Below, piece by piece: positions 8,701 to 15,737 of a DNA stretch of 43,748 bases (position 1 is the stretch's first letter; every line of letters begins with the position of its first letter). This DNA comes from DATKPC01 sp035524275. GTDB taxonomy: Bacteria > Pseudomonadota > Gammaproteobacteria > Burkholderiales > Burkholderiaceae_F. A program made the translations under genes and the position numbers. Under the pieces are notes generated by a model. The model saw only the letters and a list, made by a program, of their open reading frames with translations. It searched no databases and was not told the origin of the DNA. The DNA lies in assembly GCA_035524275.1 (NCBI GenBank), contig DATKPC010000140.1, positions 1 to 43,748 of the forward strand, given 5' to 3'.

Positions 8701-9292
8701 CGACGTCCAGCTGCGCGGCCAGGTCGCCGTCGTTCTCGATCACGCGCATGCCGCGGCCGCCGCCGCCCCAACTGGCCTTCAGCATCAGCGGATAGCCGAT
8801 CGCCGCGGCGAGCTCGCGCGCGCGGTCGAGTTCGCGCGGCCGCGGCCCGGTCGCCGGCATCACCGGAACGCCGGCCGCCGCGGCCGCCGCGCGTGCTGCC
8901 ACCTTGTTGCCCAGCGTCGTCATCACCTCCGGCGTCGGGCCGATGAAGCGCACGCCGGCCTGGGCGCAGGCGCGCGCGAAATCCGGATTCTCCGAAAGGA
9001 ACCCGTAGCCCGGGTGGATCGCGTCGACGCGGGCCTGGCGCGCGATCCTCAGGATGTCGTCGATGTCGAGATAAGCCTGCAGCGGCTTGCGCCCTTCGCC
9101 GACGAGATAGCTTTCGTCGGCCTTGAAGCGATGCAGCGCGAAGCGGTCCTCGGTCGAGTAGATCGAGACGGTGCGGATTCCCATCTCGGCGGCGGCGCGC
9201 ATGACGCGGATCGCGATTTCGGACCGATTGGCGACCAGCAGCGAGCGGATCGGGGCGTGGCGGTTCGGGTGGGACGCGGGAGTGGGTGCCAT
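5777..9292 (-). CDS. pyc: Pyruvate carboxylase
   Basis: A biotin enzyme that carboxylates pyruvate to oxaloacetate (ATP + bicarbonate), refilling the TCA cycle and feeding gluconeogenesis. The 1171 residues match the single-chain form. Residues 20-470 are biotin carboxylase (LLVANRSEIAIR, the ATP-grasp MLKASWGGGGRGMR, and FIEVNPRIQVEHTVTEQ). Residues 500-800 are the carboxyltransferase barrel (LLTDTTMRDAHQSLFATRMR, LECWGGATFD, HFHTHDTSG). A tetramerisation region follows, then a C-terminal biotin carrier with biotinyl Lys1136 in EAMKMET. The ATG at 9292 opens a short tail before the first strand; its ribosome site is poor. The gene is divergent from ribBA across 250 bp. Confidence 0.95.
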   Translation of the reverse strand: MAPTPASHPNRHAPIRSLLVANRSEIAIRVMRAAAEMGIRTVSIYSTEDRFALHRFKADESYLVGEGRKPLQAYLDIDDILRIARQARVDAIHPGYGFLSENPDFARACAQAGVRFIGPTPEVMTTLGNKVAARAAAAAAGVPVMPATGPRPRELDRARELAAAIGYPLMLKASWGGGGRGMRVIENDGDLAAQLDVARREAGAAFGNDEVYLEKLVRRARHVEVQVMGDCHGNLVHLYERDCSVQRRNQKVVERAPAPYLVPEQRAALCESALALARAVGYTHAGTVEFLMDADSGRFYFIEVNPRIQVEHTVTEQVTGIDVVKAQIRITEGARIGDADCPVPPQDEIRLNGHALQCRITTEDPENGFTPDYGRITAYRSAAGFGLRLDGGTAYTGAVITPYYDSLLVKVTAWAPTAHEAIRRMDRGLREFRIRGVATNLQFVENVINHADFAAGTVTTRFIDSTPELFHFAHRRDRATRLLRYIGEVTVNGHPDMKGRTKPDLAHAHRPMPRLDLAAPIVPGTRDRLLEVGPEKFARWMSAERRVLLTDTTMRDAHQSLFATRMRSADMVRIAPHYARLAPGLFSLECWGGATFDVALRFLKEDPWQRLAQLRAAVPNILLQMLLRASNAVGYTNYADNVVRFFVRRAATVGIDLFRVFDSLNWVDNMRVAIDAVRETGALCEGAICYTADVFDAARPYGIRYYVGLARELQKAGVHILGIKDMAGVCRPRAAAELVRVLRAETGLPIHFHTHDTSGIAAASVLAAIAAGAAAVDGALDAMSGLTSQPNLGSIVAALEGDERDPAAAGSGVEPAALRTLSDYWEGVRRIYAPFEADMRSGTADVYRHEMPGGQYTNLREQARSIGLEHRWPEISQAYADVNRLFGDIVKVTPTSKVVGDMALFMVANGLTTADVLDATREIAFPESVVSLFRGELGFPPGGFPEAISRRVLKCGTPAAVLPEPPRPYRPGDSLPAVDLDAARSDAQKAIGRHVDENDLASYLMYPKVFADFAAHHRQYGDVSVLPTPTYFYGMAEREEIAVDIDPGKTLVIRLQGTAPAEEEGLTKVFFELNGQPRTLRIERAGAARAAKRPQAQPGNAGHVAAPMPGMIHTVAVKVGQRIKGGDPLVSIEAMKMETQIRAERDGTVAAVHVKSGDTVAAHDLLLELAA

Positions 9293-9474
9293 GGACGGGT
9301 CACGGATCGAGGGCAGGATCGACAGGTCGTCTCGCGCGCAACGGGCGCGGGCGCGGCGACCGGGCACAAGCGTAGCGGAAGCGACCGGACCGACGACCGG
9401 CACCAGGTCAAGGCGCCGCGCTTGCGCGGCATGCCATGCGTTGTCGCCCGACCGCGTTCCGCAAGAAGCGTGCC

Positions 9475-9501
9475 TTGCAGATGCCGCGCCCCGCGTAGAA
9501 T
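9475..9501 (+). promoter_or_regulatory. Candidate sigma-70 promoter for the rib cluster
   Basis: TTGCAG (9475-9480) and TAGAAT (9496-9501) are separated by 15 bp. The -10 box matches the consensus at five of six positions. The -35 box is weaker and the spacing short. Transcription would start near 9508, giving a leader of about 35 nt before the ribBA start. There is no FMN-riboswitch-like structure in this leader. Confidence 0.4.
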
Positions 9502-9542
9502 CGGCGCTTCCCTGCATCCGGTGCCATCGCTCGGCGATCCCC

Positions 9543-10709
9543 ATGCTCACCGTCGTCATGCCCGAAGGCGCCCCTGGCCCTGGCGCCGCGTCGATCGCCT
9601 CAGGGCCGATCGCCCCCGTCAGCGAGATCATCGCCGAGCTGAAGGCCGGGCGCATGGTCGTGCTGCTGGACGACGAGGACCGCGAGAACGAAGGCGACGT
9701 CATTCTTGCGGCGGACTTCGTCACGCCGGAGGCCATCAACTTCATGGCGCGCCACGCGCGCGGGCTCGTCTGCCTGACCCTCACCGCGGAGCGCGCACGG
9801 CAGCTCGGGCTGGCGCCGATGGTGCCGGTCAACGGCTCGCAGCACGGAACGAACTTCACCGTCTCGATCGAGGCCGCGGAAGGCATCGGCACCGGCATTT
9901 CGGCCGCCGATCGCGCCCGCACGATCCAGGTCGCGGTCGCGCCGCGCGCCGTGCGGTCCGATATCGTGCAGCCGGGGCACGTCTTCCCGGTCGTCGCGCA
10001 GCCGGGCGGCGTGCTCGTGCGGGCCGGCCATACCGAAGCCGGGTGCGACCTGGCGCAGCTCGCCGGATGCACGCCGGCTGCGGTGATCTGCGAGGTGATG
10101 AACGAGGACGGGACGATGGCGCGCCTGCCGGACCTCGTGACGTTCGCGCAGCGGCACGGGCTGAAGTTGGGGACGATTGCGGACCTGATCCGCCACCGCG
10201 CCGAGACGGAGTCGTTGATCGAGCGGGTCGGGACGCGGCGCGCGCAGACGATCGCCGGCGAGTTCGACCTCTACGCCTACCGCGACCGGGCGAGCGGGGC
10301 GGCCCACCTCGCGCTGGTCCGCGGACGGATCGACCGCGAACGCGACGTGCTGGTGCGCGTGCACGAGCCGGTCTCGCTGCTCGACCTGATCGACACGGGC
10401 CCGACGACGCACTCCTGGACCTATTCCCGATCGCTCGAGGCGATCGCGGCGGCCGGCTGCGGCGTCGTCGTGCTGCTGAACTGCGGCGAAAGCGCGCCGG
10501 ACCTGGTGGCGCGCTTCGCCGGCGACGCGGTGCAGCCGCCGCGCGACGCCAAGCTCGACCTGAGGACCTACGGCATCGGGGCGCAGATCCTGCGCGACGT
10601 GGGCGTCGGGCGGATGCGGCTTCTCGCGCGTCCGCGCAAGACGCCGTCGATGGCGGGCTTCGGGCTTCAGATCGTCGGCTACGAGACCGGCGCCGGTTCG
10701 CCGCCGTAG
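9543..10709 (+). CDS. ribBA: Bifunctional-type RibBA with degenerate GTP cyclohydrolase II half
   Basis: 3,4-Dihydroxy-2-butanone-4-phosphate synthase, which turns ribulose 5-phosphate into the four-carbon unit of riboflavin. The N-terminal half (residues 20-220) is well conserved: LDDEDRENEGDVILAADF, then NGSQHGTNFTVSIEA and HVFPVVAQPGGVLVRAGHTE. The C-terminal half (residues 225-380) has the GTP cyclohydrolase II fold (YGIGAQILRDVGV) but lacks the cysteine-rich zinc motif (C-x10-C-x-C) expected of active RibA. I therefore expect RibB activity only, with RibA supplied elsewhere. The ATG at 9543 is preferred; a second ATG at 9558 is possible. First gene of the ribBA-ribH-nusB-thiL-pgpA run. 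Confidence 0.92.
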   Translation: MLTVVMPEGAPGPGAASIASGPIAPVSEIIAELKAGRMVVLLDDEDRENEGDVILAADFVTPEAINFMARHARGLVCLTLTAERARQLGLAPMVPVNGSQHGTNFTVSIEAAEGIGTGISAADRARTIQVAVAPRAVRSDIVQPGHVFPVVAQPGGVLVRAGHTEAGCDLAQLAGCTPAAVICEVMNEDGTMARLPDLVTFAQRHGLKLGTIADLIRHRAETESLIERVGTRRAQTIAGEFDLYAYRDRASGAAHLALVRGRIDRERDVLVRVHEPVSLLDLIDTGPTTHSWTYSRSLEAIAAAGCGVVVLLNCGESAPDLVARFAGDAVQPPRDAKLDLRTYGIGAQILRDVGVGRMRLLARPRKTPSMAGFGLQIVGYETGAGSPP

Positions 10710-10750
10710 CCGGCGGACGGGCTCGGCGCGAACGCGGGAGGGAAAGCATC

Positions 10751-11269
10751 TTGGCCATCGACTTCATCGCCCCGGACATGGACGGCAGCGGGCTGCGGAT
10801 CGGCATCGTCCAGGCGCGATTCAACGAATGGGCCGGTCGCGCGCTGACGCAGGCCTGCGTCGCCCAGTTGATCGAACTCGGCGTCGACGAGGACGACATC
10901 ACGCACGTCACCGTCCCCGGCGCTCTCGAGATACCGCTGGCGCTGGCGCGGCTGGCGCAGGCCGGCGATTTCGACGCGCTGGTGGCCATCGGCTGCGTCG
11001 TCCGCGGCGAGACCTACCATTTCGAGGTCGTCGCCAACGAATCGGCAGCCGGCGTCGCGCGCGTCGCGCTCGACTACCGGATCGCGACCGCGAACGGGAT
11101 CCTGACGACGGATACCGAGGAGCAGGCGCGCGCCCGGACCGACGAGAAAGGCCGCGACGCGGCACGTGTGGCCGTCGAGATGGCGAACCTGTGCTGGGCA
11201 CTCGACGATGCCGGCGACGAGGACGACTTCGGCGGGCGAGCGGGCGCCGGCCGCCGGGAAGCTTCCTGA
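10751..11269 (+). CDS. ribH: 6,7-Dimethyl-8-ribityllumazine synthase
   Basis: Lumazine synthase condenses the RibB product with 5-amino-6-ribitylaminouracil, the penultimate step to riboflavin. Family landmarks are LRIGIVQARFNEWAGRAL, the loop VTVPGALEIPLALARLA, CVVRGETYHFEVVANES with the catalytic histidine after TY, and GILTTDTEEQA. The best ribosome site (GGAGGGA, 10737-10743) places the start at a TTG (10751), giving 172 residues. An in-frame ATG at 10778 would give 163 residues and also begins before the first strand. The C-terminus carries an acidic tail (DDAGDEDDFGG). Its stop overlaps the nusB start (TGATG), so the two are translationally coupled. Confidence 0.92.
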   Translation: MAIDFIAPDMDGSGLRIGIVQARFNEWAGRALTQACVAQLIELGVDEDDITHVTVPGALEIPLALARLAQAGDFDALVAIGCVVRGETYHFEVVANESAAGVARVALDYRIATANGILTTDTEEQARARTDEKGRDAARVAVEMANLCWALDDAGDEDDFGGRAGAGRREAS

Positions 11270-11736
11270 TGGCGACAACGGCACCGCGCGGCCCGCGCGA
11301 CGCGGCCGCGCGCAGCGCGCGGCGGCGCGCGCGCGAATTCGCCGTCCAGGGCCTGTATGAGTGGCTGGTCGGCGGCCAGGACGCCGCCGCGATCGAGGGC
11401 CACCTGGTCGAGGCCGAGGGCTTCGACCAGGCCGACCGCGCGCATTTCCACGAAATCCTGCAGGGGGCGATCAACGGCGCCGCGGAACTGCGCGCCGCGT
11501 TCGGCGCCTATGTCGATCGCGACGTCGCGGCGTTGAGCCCGGTCGAGCATGCGATCCTGCTGCTCGGCAGCTACGAACTCAAGCATCGGGTCGAGATTCC
11601 GTACCGGGTCGTCATCAACGAGGCGGTCGAACTCGCGAAGAGCTTCGGTGGCACCGACGGCTTCAAGTACATCAACGGCGTACTGGACAAGGTTGCGGCA
11701 AGCCTGCGCCCGCAGGAAGCGTCGCGTGCCCGCTGA
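11269..11736 (+). CDS. nusB: Transcription antitermination protein NusB
   Basis: All-helical RNA-binding protein that pairs with S10 (NusE) on boxA of rRNA leaders to form the antitermination complex. The 155 residues contain the usual pattern: RRRAREFAVQGLYEWL at the start, DVAALSPVEHAILLLGSYEL in the middle, and IPYRVVINEAVELAKSFGGT then FKYINGVLDKVA near the end. The ATG at 11269 shares a base with the ribH stop. An adjacent ribH-nusB pair is typical of proteobacteria. Confidence 0.95.
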   Translation: MATTAPRGPRDAAARSARRRAREFAVQGLYEWLVGGQDAAAIEGHLVEAEGFDQADRAHFHEILQGAINGAAELRAAFGAYVDRDVAALSPVEHAILLLGSYELKHRVEIPYRVVINEAVELAKSFGGTDGFKYINGVLDKVAASLRPQEASRAR

Positions 11737-11796
11737 ACGCGTCGCCGTGTCGGACATCGACCGCCGCGGTGCCGCGCTCTGGCGCCGCGTCACGCG

Positions 11797-12780
11797 ATGA
11801 ACGAGTTCGAGCTGATCGGGCGCTATTTCACGCGGCCCGTCAGCGAACACCGCGGCATCGGCGACGACTGCGCGCTCCTTGCGGCGGGCATCACCGACCT
11901 CGCGGTGACGACCGACATGCTCGTCGAGGACGTCCATTTCCTGCCGGGCGCCGATCCGCGACGGCTCGGCCACAAGGCGCTCGCGGTCAACCTTTCGGAC
12001 CTCGCGGCGACCGGCGCGGCGCCGCGCGCCTACTTCCTGTCGCTCGCGCTGCCGCGCGCCGATCCCGATTGGCTCGAGCGCTTCGCAGCCGGGATGTTCG
12101 CGCTCGCCGAGCGCCATGGCTGCGAGCTGCTCGGCGGCGACACGGTCCGCGCGCCGCGGTGGCGCGGGGCCGACGGGCCGCTCACGATCAGCATCACGGC
12201 GCTCGGCAATGTCGAGCCGCACCAGGCGCTCGGGCGTGGCGGCGCGCGACCCGGCGACGACATCTGGGTCTCCGGAACACTGGGCGACGCGTTTCTCGGG
12301 CTTCTGGTCGCGCGCGGCGACGTGCACGTCCAGGCGCACGATGCGGAGCACTTCCGCGAGCGGATGGACTGCCCGACGCCGCGCGTGGAACTGGGCCGCG
12401 CGCTGCGCGGCGTCGCCTCCGCGGCGATCGACGTGTCCGACGGGCTTGCGGGCGACCTCGGGCACGTGATCGCGCGATCCGGCGTCGGCGCCCGCGTCAA
12501 GGTCGCCGCGCTGCCGCGGTCGGCGGCGCTCGCGCGGCAGCCGCGGGACCTGCAGCGCCGGGCCGTCCTCGGCGGGGGCGACGACTACGAGCTGCTGTTC
12601 ACGGCGTCGGCGCGCGAACGGGAGCCGCTCGAGCGCGTCGCGCAGCAGCTCGGCGTGCCGCTCGCGCGCGTCGGCGAGATCACCGAGGCGCCGGCCATCG
12701 CCTGGCTCGACGAGAACGGCCGGCCGTTCGATCCCGGAATCGCCGGCTTCGACCATTTCGCGCCGCCGTTGCCGGCGTGA
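11797..12780 (+). CDS. thiL: Thiamine-monophosphate kinase
   Basis: ATP-dependent kinase making thiamine diphosphate from thiamine monophosphate, a PurM-like fold enzyme. It is 327 residues long, the usual size. The Mg/ATP loop GIGDDCALL lies near the start, followed by TTDMLVEDVHFLPGADPRRL, the AVNLSDLAATGAAP motif, LLGGDTVR, AIDVSDGLAGDLGHV, and GGGDDYELLFT. It follows nusB after 60 bp, and its stop overlaps the pgpA start. No odd features were seen. Confidence 0.95.
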   Translation: MNEFELIGRYFTRPVSEHRGIGDDCALLAAGITDLAVTTDMLVEDVHFLPGADPRRLGHKALAVNLSDLAATGAAPRAYFLSLALPRADPDWLERFAAGMFALAERHGCELLGGDTVRAPRWRGADGPLTISITALGNVEPHQALGRGGARPGDDIWVSGTLGDAFLGLLVARGDVHVQAHDAEHFRERMDCPTPRVELGRALRGVASAAIDVSDGLAGDLGHVIARSGVGARVKVAALPRSAALARQPRDLQRRAVLGGGDDYELLFTASAREREPLERVAQQLGVPLARVGEITEAPAIAWLDENGRPFDPGIAGFDHFAPPLPA

Positions 12781-13346
12781 TGCGCCGCGATCCGGCGTCG
12801 CCGACGCCGACCGCACCGACCTTGCCGACCGCACCCACGCTGCGTTTCCTGCTGGCCTCGCCGGCCCATTTCATCGCGCTCGGCTGCGGCAGCGGCCTGC
12901 CGCGCGTTGCGCCCGGCACGTTCGGCACGCTCTTCGGCTGGCTCGTCTTTGCGCTCGTCGATCACGCGCTCGGCGGCGCCGGGCTGCGGGCATGGCTCGC
13001 GGCGTGCGCGGCGTGCTTCGTGATCGGCGCATGGGCTGCGCAGCGCACCGGCACCGCGCTGGGCGTCGCCGATAGCGGGCATATCGTCGTCGACGAAATC
13101 GTCGCGATCTGGATCGTCCTGGCGTCGCTGCCGCCCGGCGCGTCCTGGCTGCTGCAGGCCGGCGCGTTCGGCGCGTTCCGCGCGTTCGACATCGTCAAGC
13201 CGCCGCCGATTCGCACCCTCGACGAGCGGCTGAAGAACGGCTGGGGCGTGATGGTCGATGACCTGGTCGCGGCGCTGTACGCGATCGTTGCCCTTGGGGT
13301 CATCCTGCACTTGACTGGCGCCGCCGGTGCGATTGCCATAAAGTAG
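12780..13346 (+). CDS. pgpA: Phosphatidylglycerophosphatase A
   Basis: Inner-membrane phosphatase that removes phosphate from phosphatidylglycerol phosphate to give phosphatidylglycerol. The 188 residues show about four hydrophobic segments and the family motifs GSGLPRVAPGTFGTL, HIVVDEIVAIWI, FRAFDIVKPPPIRTLDERL and GWGVMVDDLVAALYA. The ATG at 12780 overlaps the thiL TGA by one base, indicating coupling. The first 20 residues are a Pro/Thr-rich tail absent from shorter homologues. thiL-pgpA adjacency is common in proteobacteria. Confidence 0.93.
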   Translation: MRRDPASPTPTAPTLPTAPTLRFLLASPAHFIALGCGSGLPRVAPGTFGTLFGWLVFALVDHALGGAGLRAWLAACAACFVIGAWAAQRTGTALGVADSGHIVVDEIVAIWIVLASLPPGASWLLQAGAFGAFRAFDIVKPPPIRTLDERLKNGWGVMVDDLVAALYAIVALGVILHLTGAAGAIAIK

Positions 13347-13382
13347 TCGCCACGGTCCGGTCATGGCGATGCACGAGCACCG

Positions 13383-13901
13383 ATGATCATCGAGCGCATC
13401 CTCGACCTCGCACAGCGTACGGGCGAACTGCTGCGGGAGCAGCGCCTGCTGCTCGCAACCGCCGAATCCTGCACCGCCGGCGGCGTCGCCTACGCGGTGA
13501 CCACGGTCCCCGGATCGAGCGCGTGGTTCGAACGCGGCTTCGTCACGTATTCCAACGAATCGAAGATCCAGTTGCTGGGCGTCTCGGCGGGCTACCTGCG
13601 CGATTTCGGTGCCGTGAGCGAACCGGTCGCGCGTGCCATGGCGCTCGGGGCCATCGGCCATAGCGCTGCGCAGATCGCCGTCGCCATTACCGGGATCGCG
13701 GGTCCCGACGGTGGAGGCCCCGCCAAGCCGGTCGGCACCGTGTGCTTCGGCTGGGCGATACGCCGCGAGGCGTCGTCGGCGCCGTGGGTCAAGACATCGA
13801 CGCGGCATTTCGAGGGCGACCGCGCCGCGGTCCGAACGTCGTCGATCATCGCGGCGCTCGAGGAACTGGTCGCGCTGCTGTCGCAACGACAGGATGTCTG
13901 A
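13383..13901 (+). CDS. pncC: Nicotinamide-nucleotide amidase (CinA C-terminal domain protein)
   Basis: Stand-alone CinA C-terminal domain (172 residues) that deamidates NMN to nicotinate mononucleotide in pyridine nucleotide salvage. The hallmarks are LLATAESCTAGGVAYAVT, GSSAWFERGFVTYSNESK, the helix before ITGIAGPDGGGPAKPVGTV, and a C-terminal helix. The family's N-terminal molybdopterin-binding domain is absent, as in PncC/YgaD-type enzymes. It lies 36 bp after pgpA and probably ends the operon. Confidence 0.93.
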   Translation: MIIERILDLAQRTGELLREQRLLLATAESCTAGGVAYAVTTVPGSSAWFERGFVTYSNESKIQLLGVSAGYLRDFGAVSEPVARAMALGAIGHSAAQIAVAITGIAGPDGGGPAKPVGTVCFGWAIRREASSAPWVKTSTRHFEGDRAAVRTSSIIAALEELVALLSQRQDV

Positions 13902-13951
13902 AACCGTCTCCGCGTGTTGGCGATGCGAAGCCCGTGAAGCGGGACTCAACA

Positions 13952-13966
13952 TTCACGTAACGTGAA
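13952..13966. promoter_or_regulatory. Perfect palindrome, operator candidate
   Basis: TTCACGT-A-ACGTGAA, a 15-bp perfect dyad 50 bases after the pncC stop and before the next gene. The length and odd centre resemble a binding site for a dimeric regulator. No regulator gene lies next to it, so the binding protein is unknown. It could act on the gene starting near 14126/14192. Confidence 0.35.
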
Positions 13967-14191
13967 CGCGTACCAGTAAGGCGCTTCGGCATTTGGTTAC
14001 ACTCGTTCGCAGAGGCGATCCGCGAAACCCGGTTGCTGTGGGTGGCGCGGCGCTGCGGTTTGACCTGCGTGGACGCCTGAAGTCATCGTCCGCGACGGGT
14101 CTGGCCCTGTGGTCTGGAGCTTGTCCTGGCTGATCTCACCACGCCGTCGCAGATCCACACGCTGCGCCATCCCCGGCTGCGTCTCGGGCTG

Positions 14192-14563
14192 TTGTTCTTC
14201 GACGCGCCGGATGCCAACATCGTGCGCGAAATGGTGCGCCGGCTGGCGAGCGACCTGCTGCCGTGGACGGTCGTCGACAGCCATCCGTACGACGGCCTGC
14301 TGCTGGCCCGCGGTCCGCGACGCGCGGATCCGCCGGAACTGGCCCTGTTCCGCCTGGGCGCCGATGCGCAGCGGCGTCTTCGGCGCGACCGGATCGACGT
14401 GATGCCGACGATCGCGCTGCGACGGCCGCTGCGGATGTCGCACCTGAAAATGGTGCTCGACATGGCCACGGCGAACCTGATCCCGGATCACCTCGAACGG
14501 CTGATGCCGCACACGCAGCCGCTGGTGCCGTCGCAGTTCGGCAACAGCCGGATTCGCACCTGA
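14192..14563 (+). CDS. Hypothetical protein, start uncertain
   Basis: I do not recognise the family. The product has FFDAPDANIVREMVRRLASD, later DGLLLARGPRR, and a conserved-looking C-terminal half with RPLRMSHLKMVLDMATAN and LIPDHLERLM. It has no membrane or signal segment. The first standard start in this frame is the TTG at 14192, but protein-like sequence with high third-position G+C continues upstream as LTTPSQIHTLRHPRLRLG. No ATG, GTG or TTG precedes it, so translation may begin at a CTG at 14126, six bases after GGAG (14116-14119), adding 22 residues. The gene converges on aroG. Confidence 0.6.
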   Translation: MFFDAPDANIVREMVRRLASDLLPWTVVDSHPYDGLLLARGPRRADPPELALFRLGADAQRRLRRDRIDVMPTIALRRPLRMSHLKMVLDMATANLIPDHLERLMPHTQPLVPSQFGNSRIRT

Positions 14564-14582
14564 TCGTCCTCGCCCGCGGGAT

Positions 14583-14603
14583 CGCCGCCACGGATCGGCG
14601 GCG
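14583..14603. terminator. GC-rich hairpin between convergent genes
   Basis: Perfect 7-bp arms (CGCCGCC / GGCGGCG) with a 7-nt loop, in the 67-bp gap between the hypothetical gene and aroG. The arm sequence and geometry are nearly the same as the hairpin at 1529-1549. No T-run follows it on either strand. Confidence 0.35.
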
Positions 14604-14630
14604 CGCGGCCGACGCGGGCGCCCCGCAGCC

Positions 14631-15737
14631 CTAGGCCGGCCGCACCGTCTGTGCGTGGCGCGCCGCCAGCGCCGGCATCAGCTCGTCGCGCGCGCGTCGC
14701 AGCAGGTCGGCCGTCGTGTCCCAGGCGATGCACGCATCGGTCACCGAAACGCCGTAGCGCAGCGTCGAGCGGTCTTCCGGGATCGGCTGGTTGCCGGCCT
14801 GCAGGTTGCTCTCCAGCATCAGGCCGACGATCGCGCGGTCGCCTTCCTTGATCTGGTGCACGCAGTCCATGAAGACGAGCGGCTGCAGCGCCGGCTCCTT
14901 GATCGAGTTCGCGTGCGAGCAGTCGACGACGATGTTCGGCGGCAGGTTCGCCTTGCGCAGCGCCTGCTCCGCGAGGCGCACGCTCACGGTGTCGTAGTTC
15001 GGGCGCCCGCCGCCGCCGCGCAGCACGAGGTGCCCGAGGCGATTGCCGCCGGTGCGAACGATCGCGGTGCGTCCGGCGTCGTTGATGCCGAGGAAGCTGT
15101 GCGGGCTGCGCGCGGAGCGGATGGCGTTGATCGCGACGTCAAGGCCCCCGTCGGTACCGTTCTTGAAGCCGACCGGCGTCGACAGGCCACTCGCCATCTC
15201 GCGGTGCGTCTGCGATTCGGTCGTCCGCGCGCCGATCGCATACCAGCTGATCAGGTCCGCCAGGTACTGCGGCGCGAGCGGGTCGAGCGCCTCGCTTCCG
15301 GCGGCCAGCCCCATCGTCGCGAAGCGAAGCAGCAGGTCCCGCGCGCGCGCCATGCCCTCGCCGATGCGGAACGTGTCATCCATGTGCGGATCGTTGATGA
15401 ATCCTTTCCATCCGGTCGCCGTACGCGGCTTCTCGAAGTACACGCGCATCACGAGCAGCAGCGCGTCGCCCACTTCCGCGGCCAGCTCGCGGAGCCGGCC
15501 CGCGTAGTCGATGGCCGCTTCGGGATCGTGGATCGAGCAGGGTCCGACGACGACGAACAGGCGCGGATCCTCGCGCTCCAGGATCCGTTGCAGCGCGGTC
15601 CGGCTCGCCTTGACGGTGGCTTCGCCGGCGGCCACGAGCGGCGCGGCCCGCTTGATGTCGGCCGGCGAGGGCATGTCGTCGAACGCGACGACATTGAGGT
15701 TCTCGGTCGCCGAGGCGGTCGACGGATGCTTGCTCAT
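14631..15737 (-). CDS. aroG: 3-Deoxy-7-phosphoheptulonate synthase, class I
   Basis: First enzyme of the shikimate pathway: phosphoenolpyruvate + erythrose 4-phosphate give DAHP. The 368 residues have the AroFGH layout: FVVVGPCSIHDPEAAIDYA, the VMRVYFEKPRTATGWKG motif, FKNGTDGGLDVAINAI, VDCSHANS and GVSVTDACIAWD. The metal ligands expected for class I enzymes (Cys in GPCS, His in DCSH, Glu, Asp) are present. The ATG overlaps the pyrF stop (ATGA, 15734-15737), so expression is coupled to pyrimidine synthesis. Which aromatic amino acid inhibits it cannot be told by eye. Confidence 0.94.
   Translation of the reverse strand: MSKHPSTASATENLNVVAFDDMPSPADIKRAAPLVAAGEATVKASRTALQRILEREDPRLFVVVGPCSIHDPEAAIDYAGRLRELAAEVGDALLLVMRVYFEKPRTATGWKGFINDPHMDDTFRIGEGMARARDLLLRFATMGLAAGSEALDPLAPQYLADLISWYAIGARTTESQTHREMASGLSTPVGFKNGTDGGLDVAINAIRSARSPHSFLGINDAGRTAIVRTGGNRLGHLVLRGGGGRPNYDTVSVRLAEQALRKANLPPNIVVDCSHANSIKEPALQPLVFMDCVHQIKEGDRAIVGLMLESNLQAGNQPIPEDRSTLRYGVSVTDACIAWDTTADLLRRARDELMPALAARHAQTVRPA

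Noticed and set aside
9293..9542. Possible FMN riboswitch upstream of ribBA.
   Set aside because: No conserved RFN-element segments are visible, and the likely leader is only about 35 nt.
5804..11269. Very long open frame on the plus strand (over 1800 codons) covering pyruvate carboxylase and the rib genes.
   Set aside because: It is the antisense shadow of pyc joined to ribH in the same frame. Only the last part (from 10751) is a real gene.
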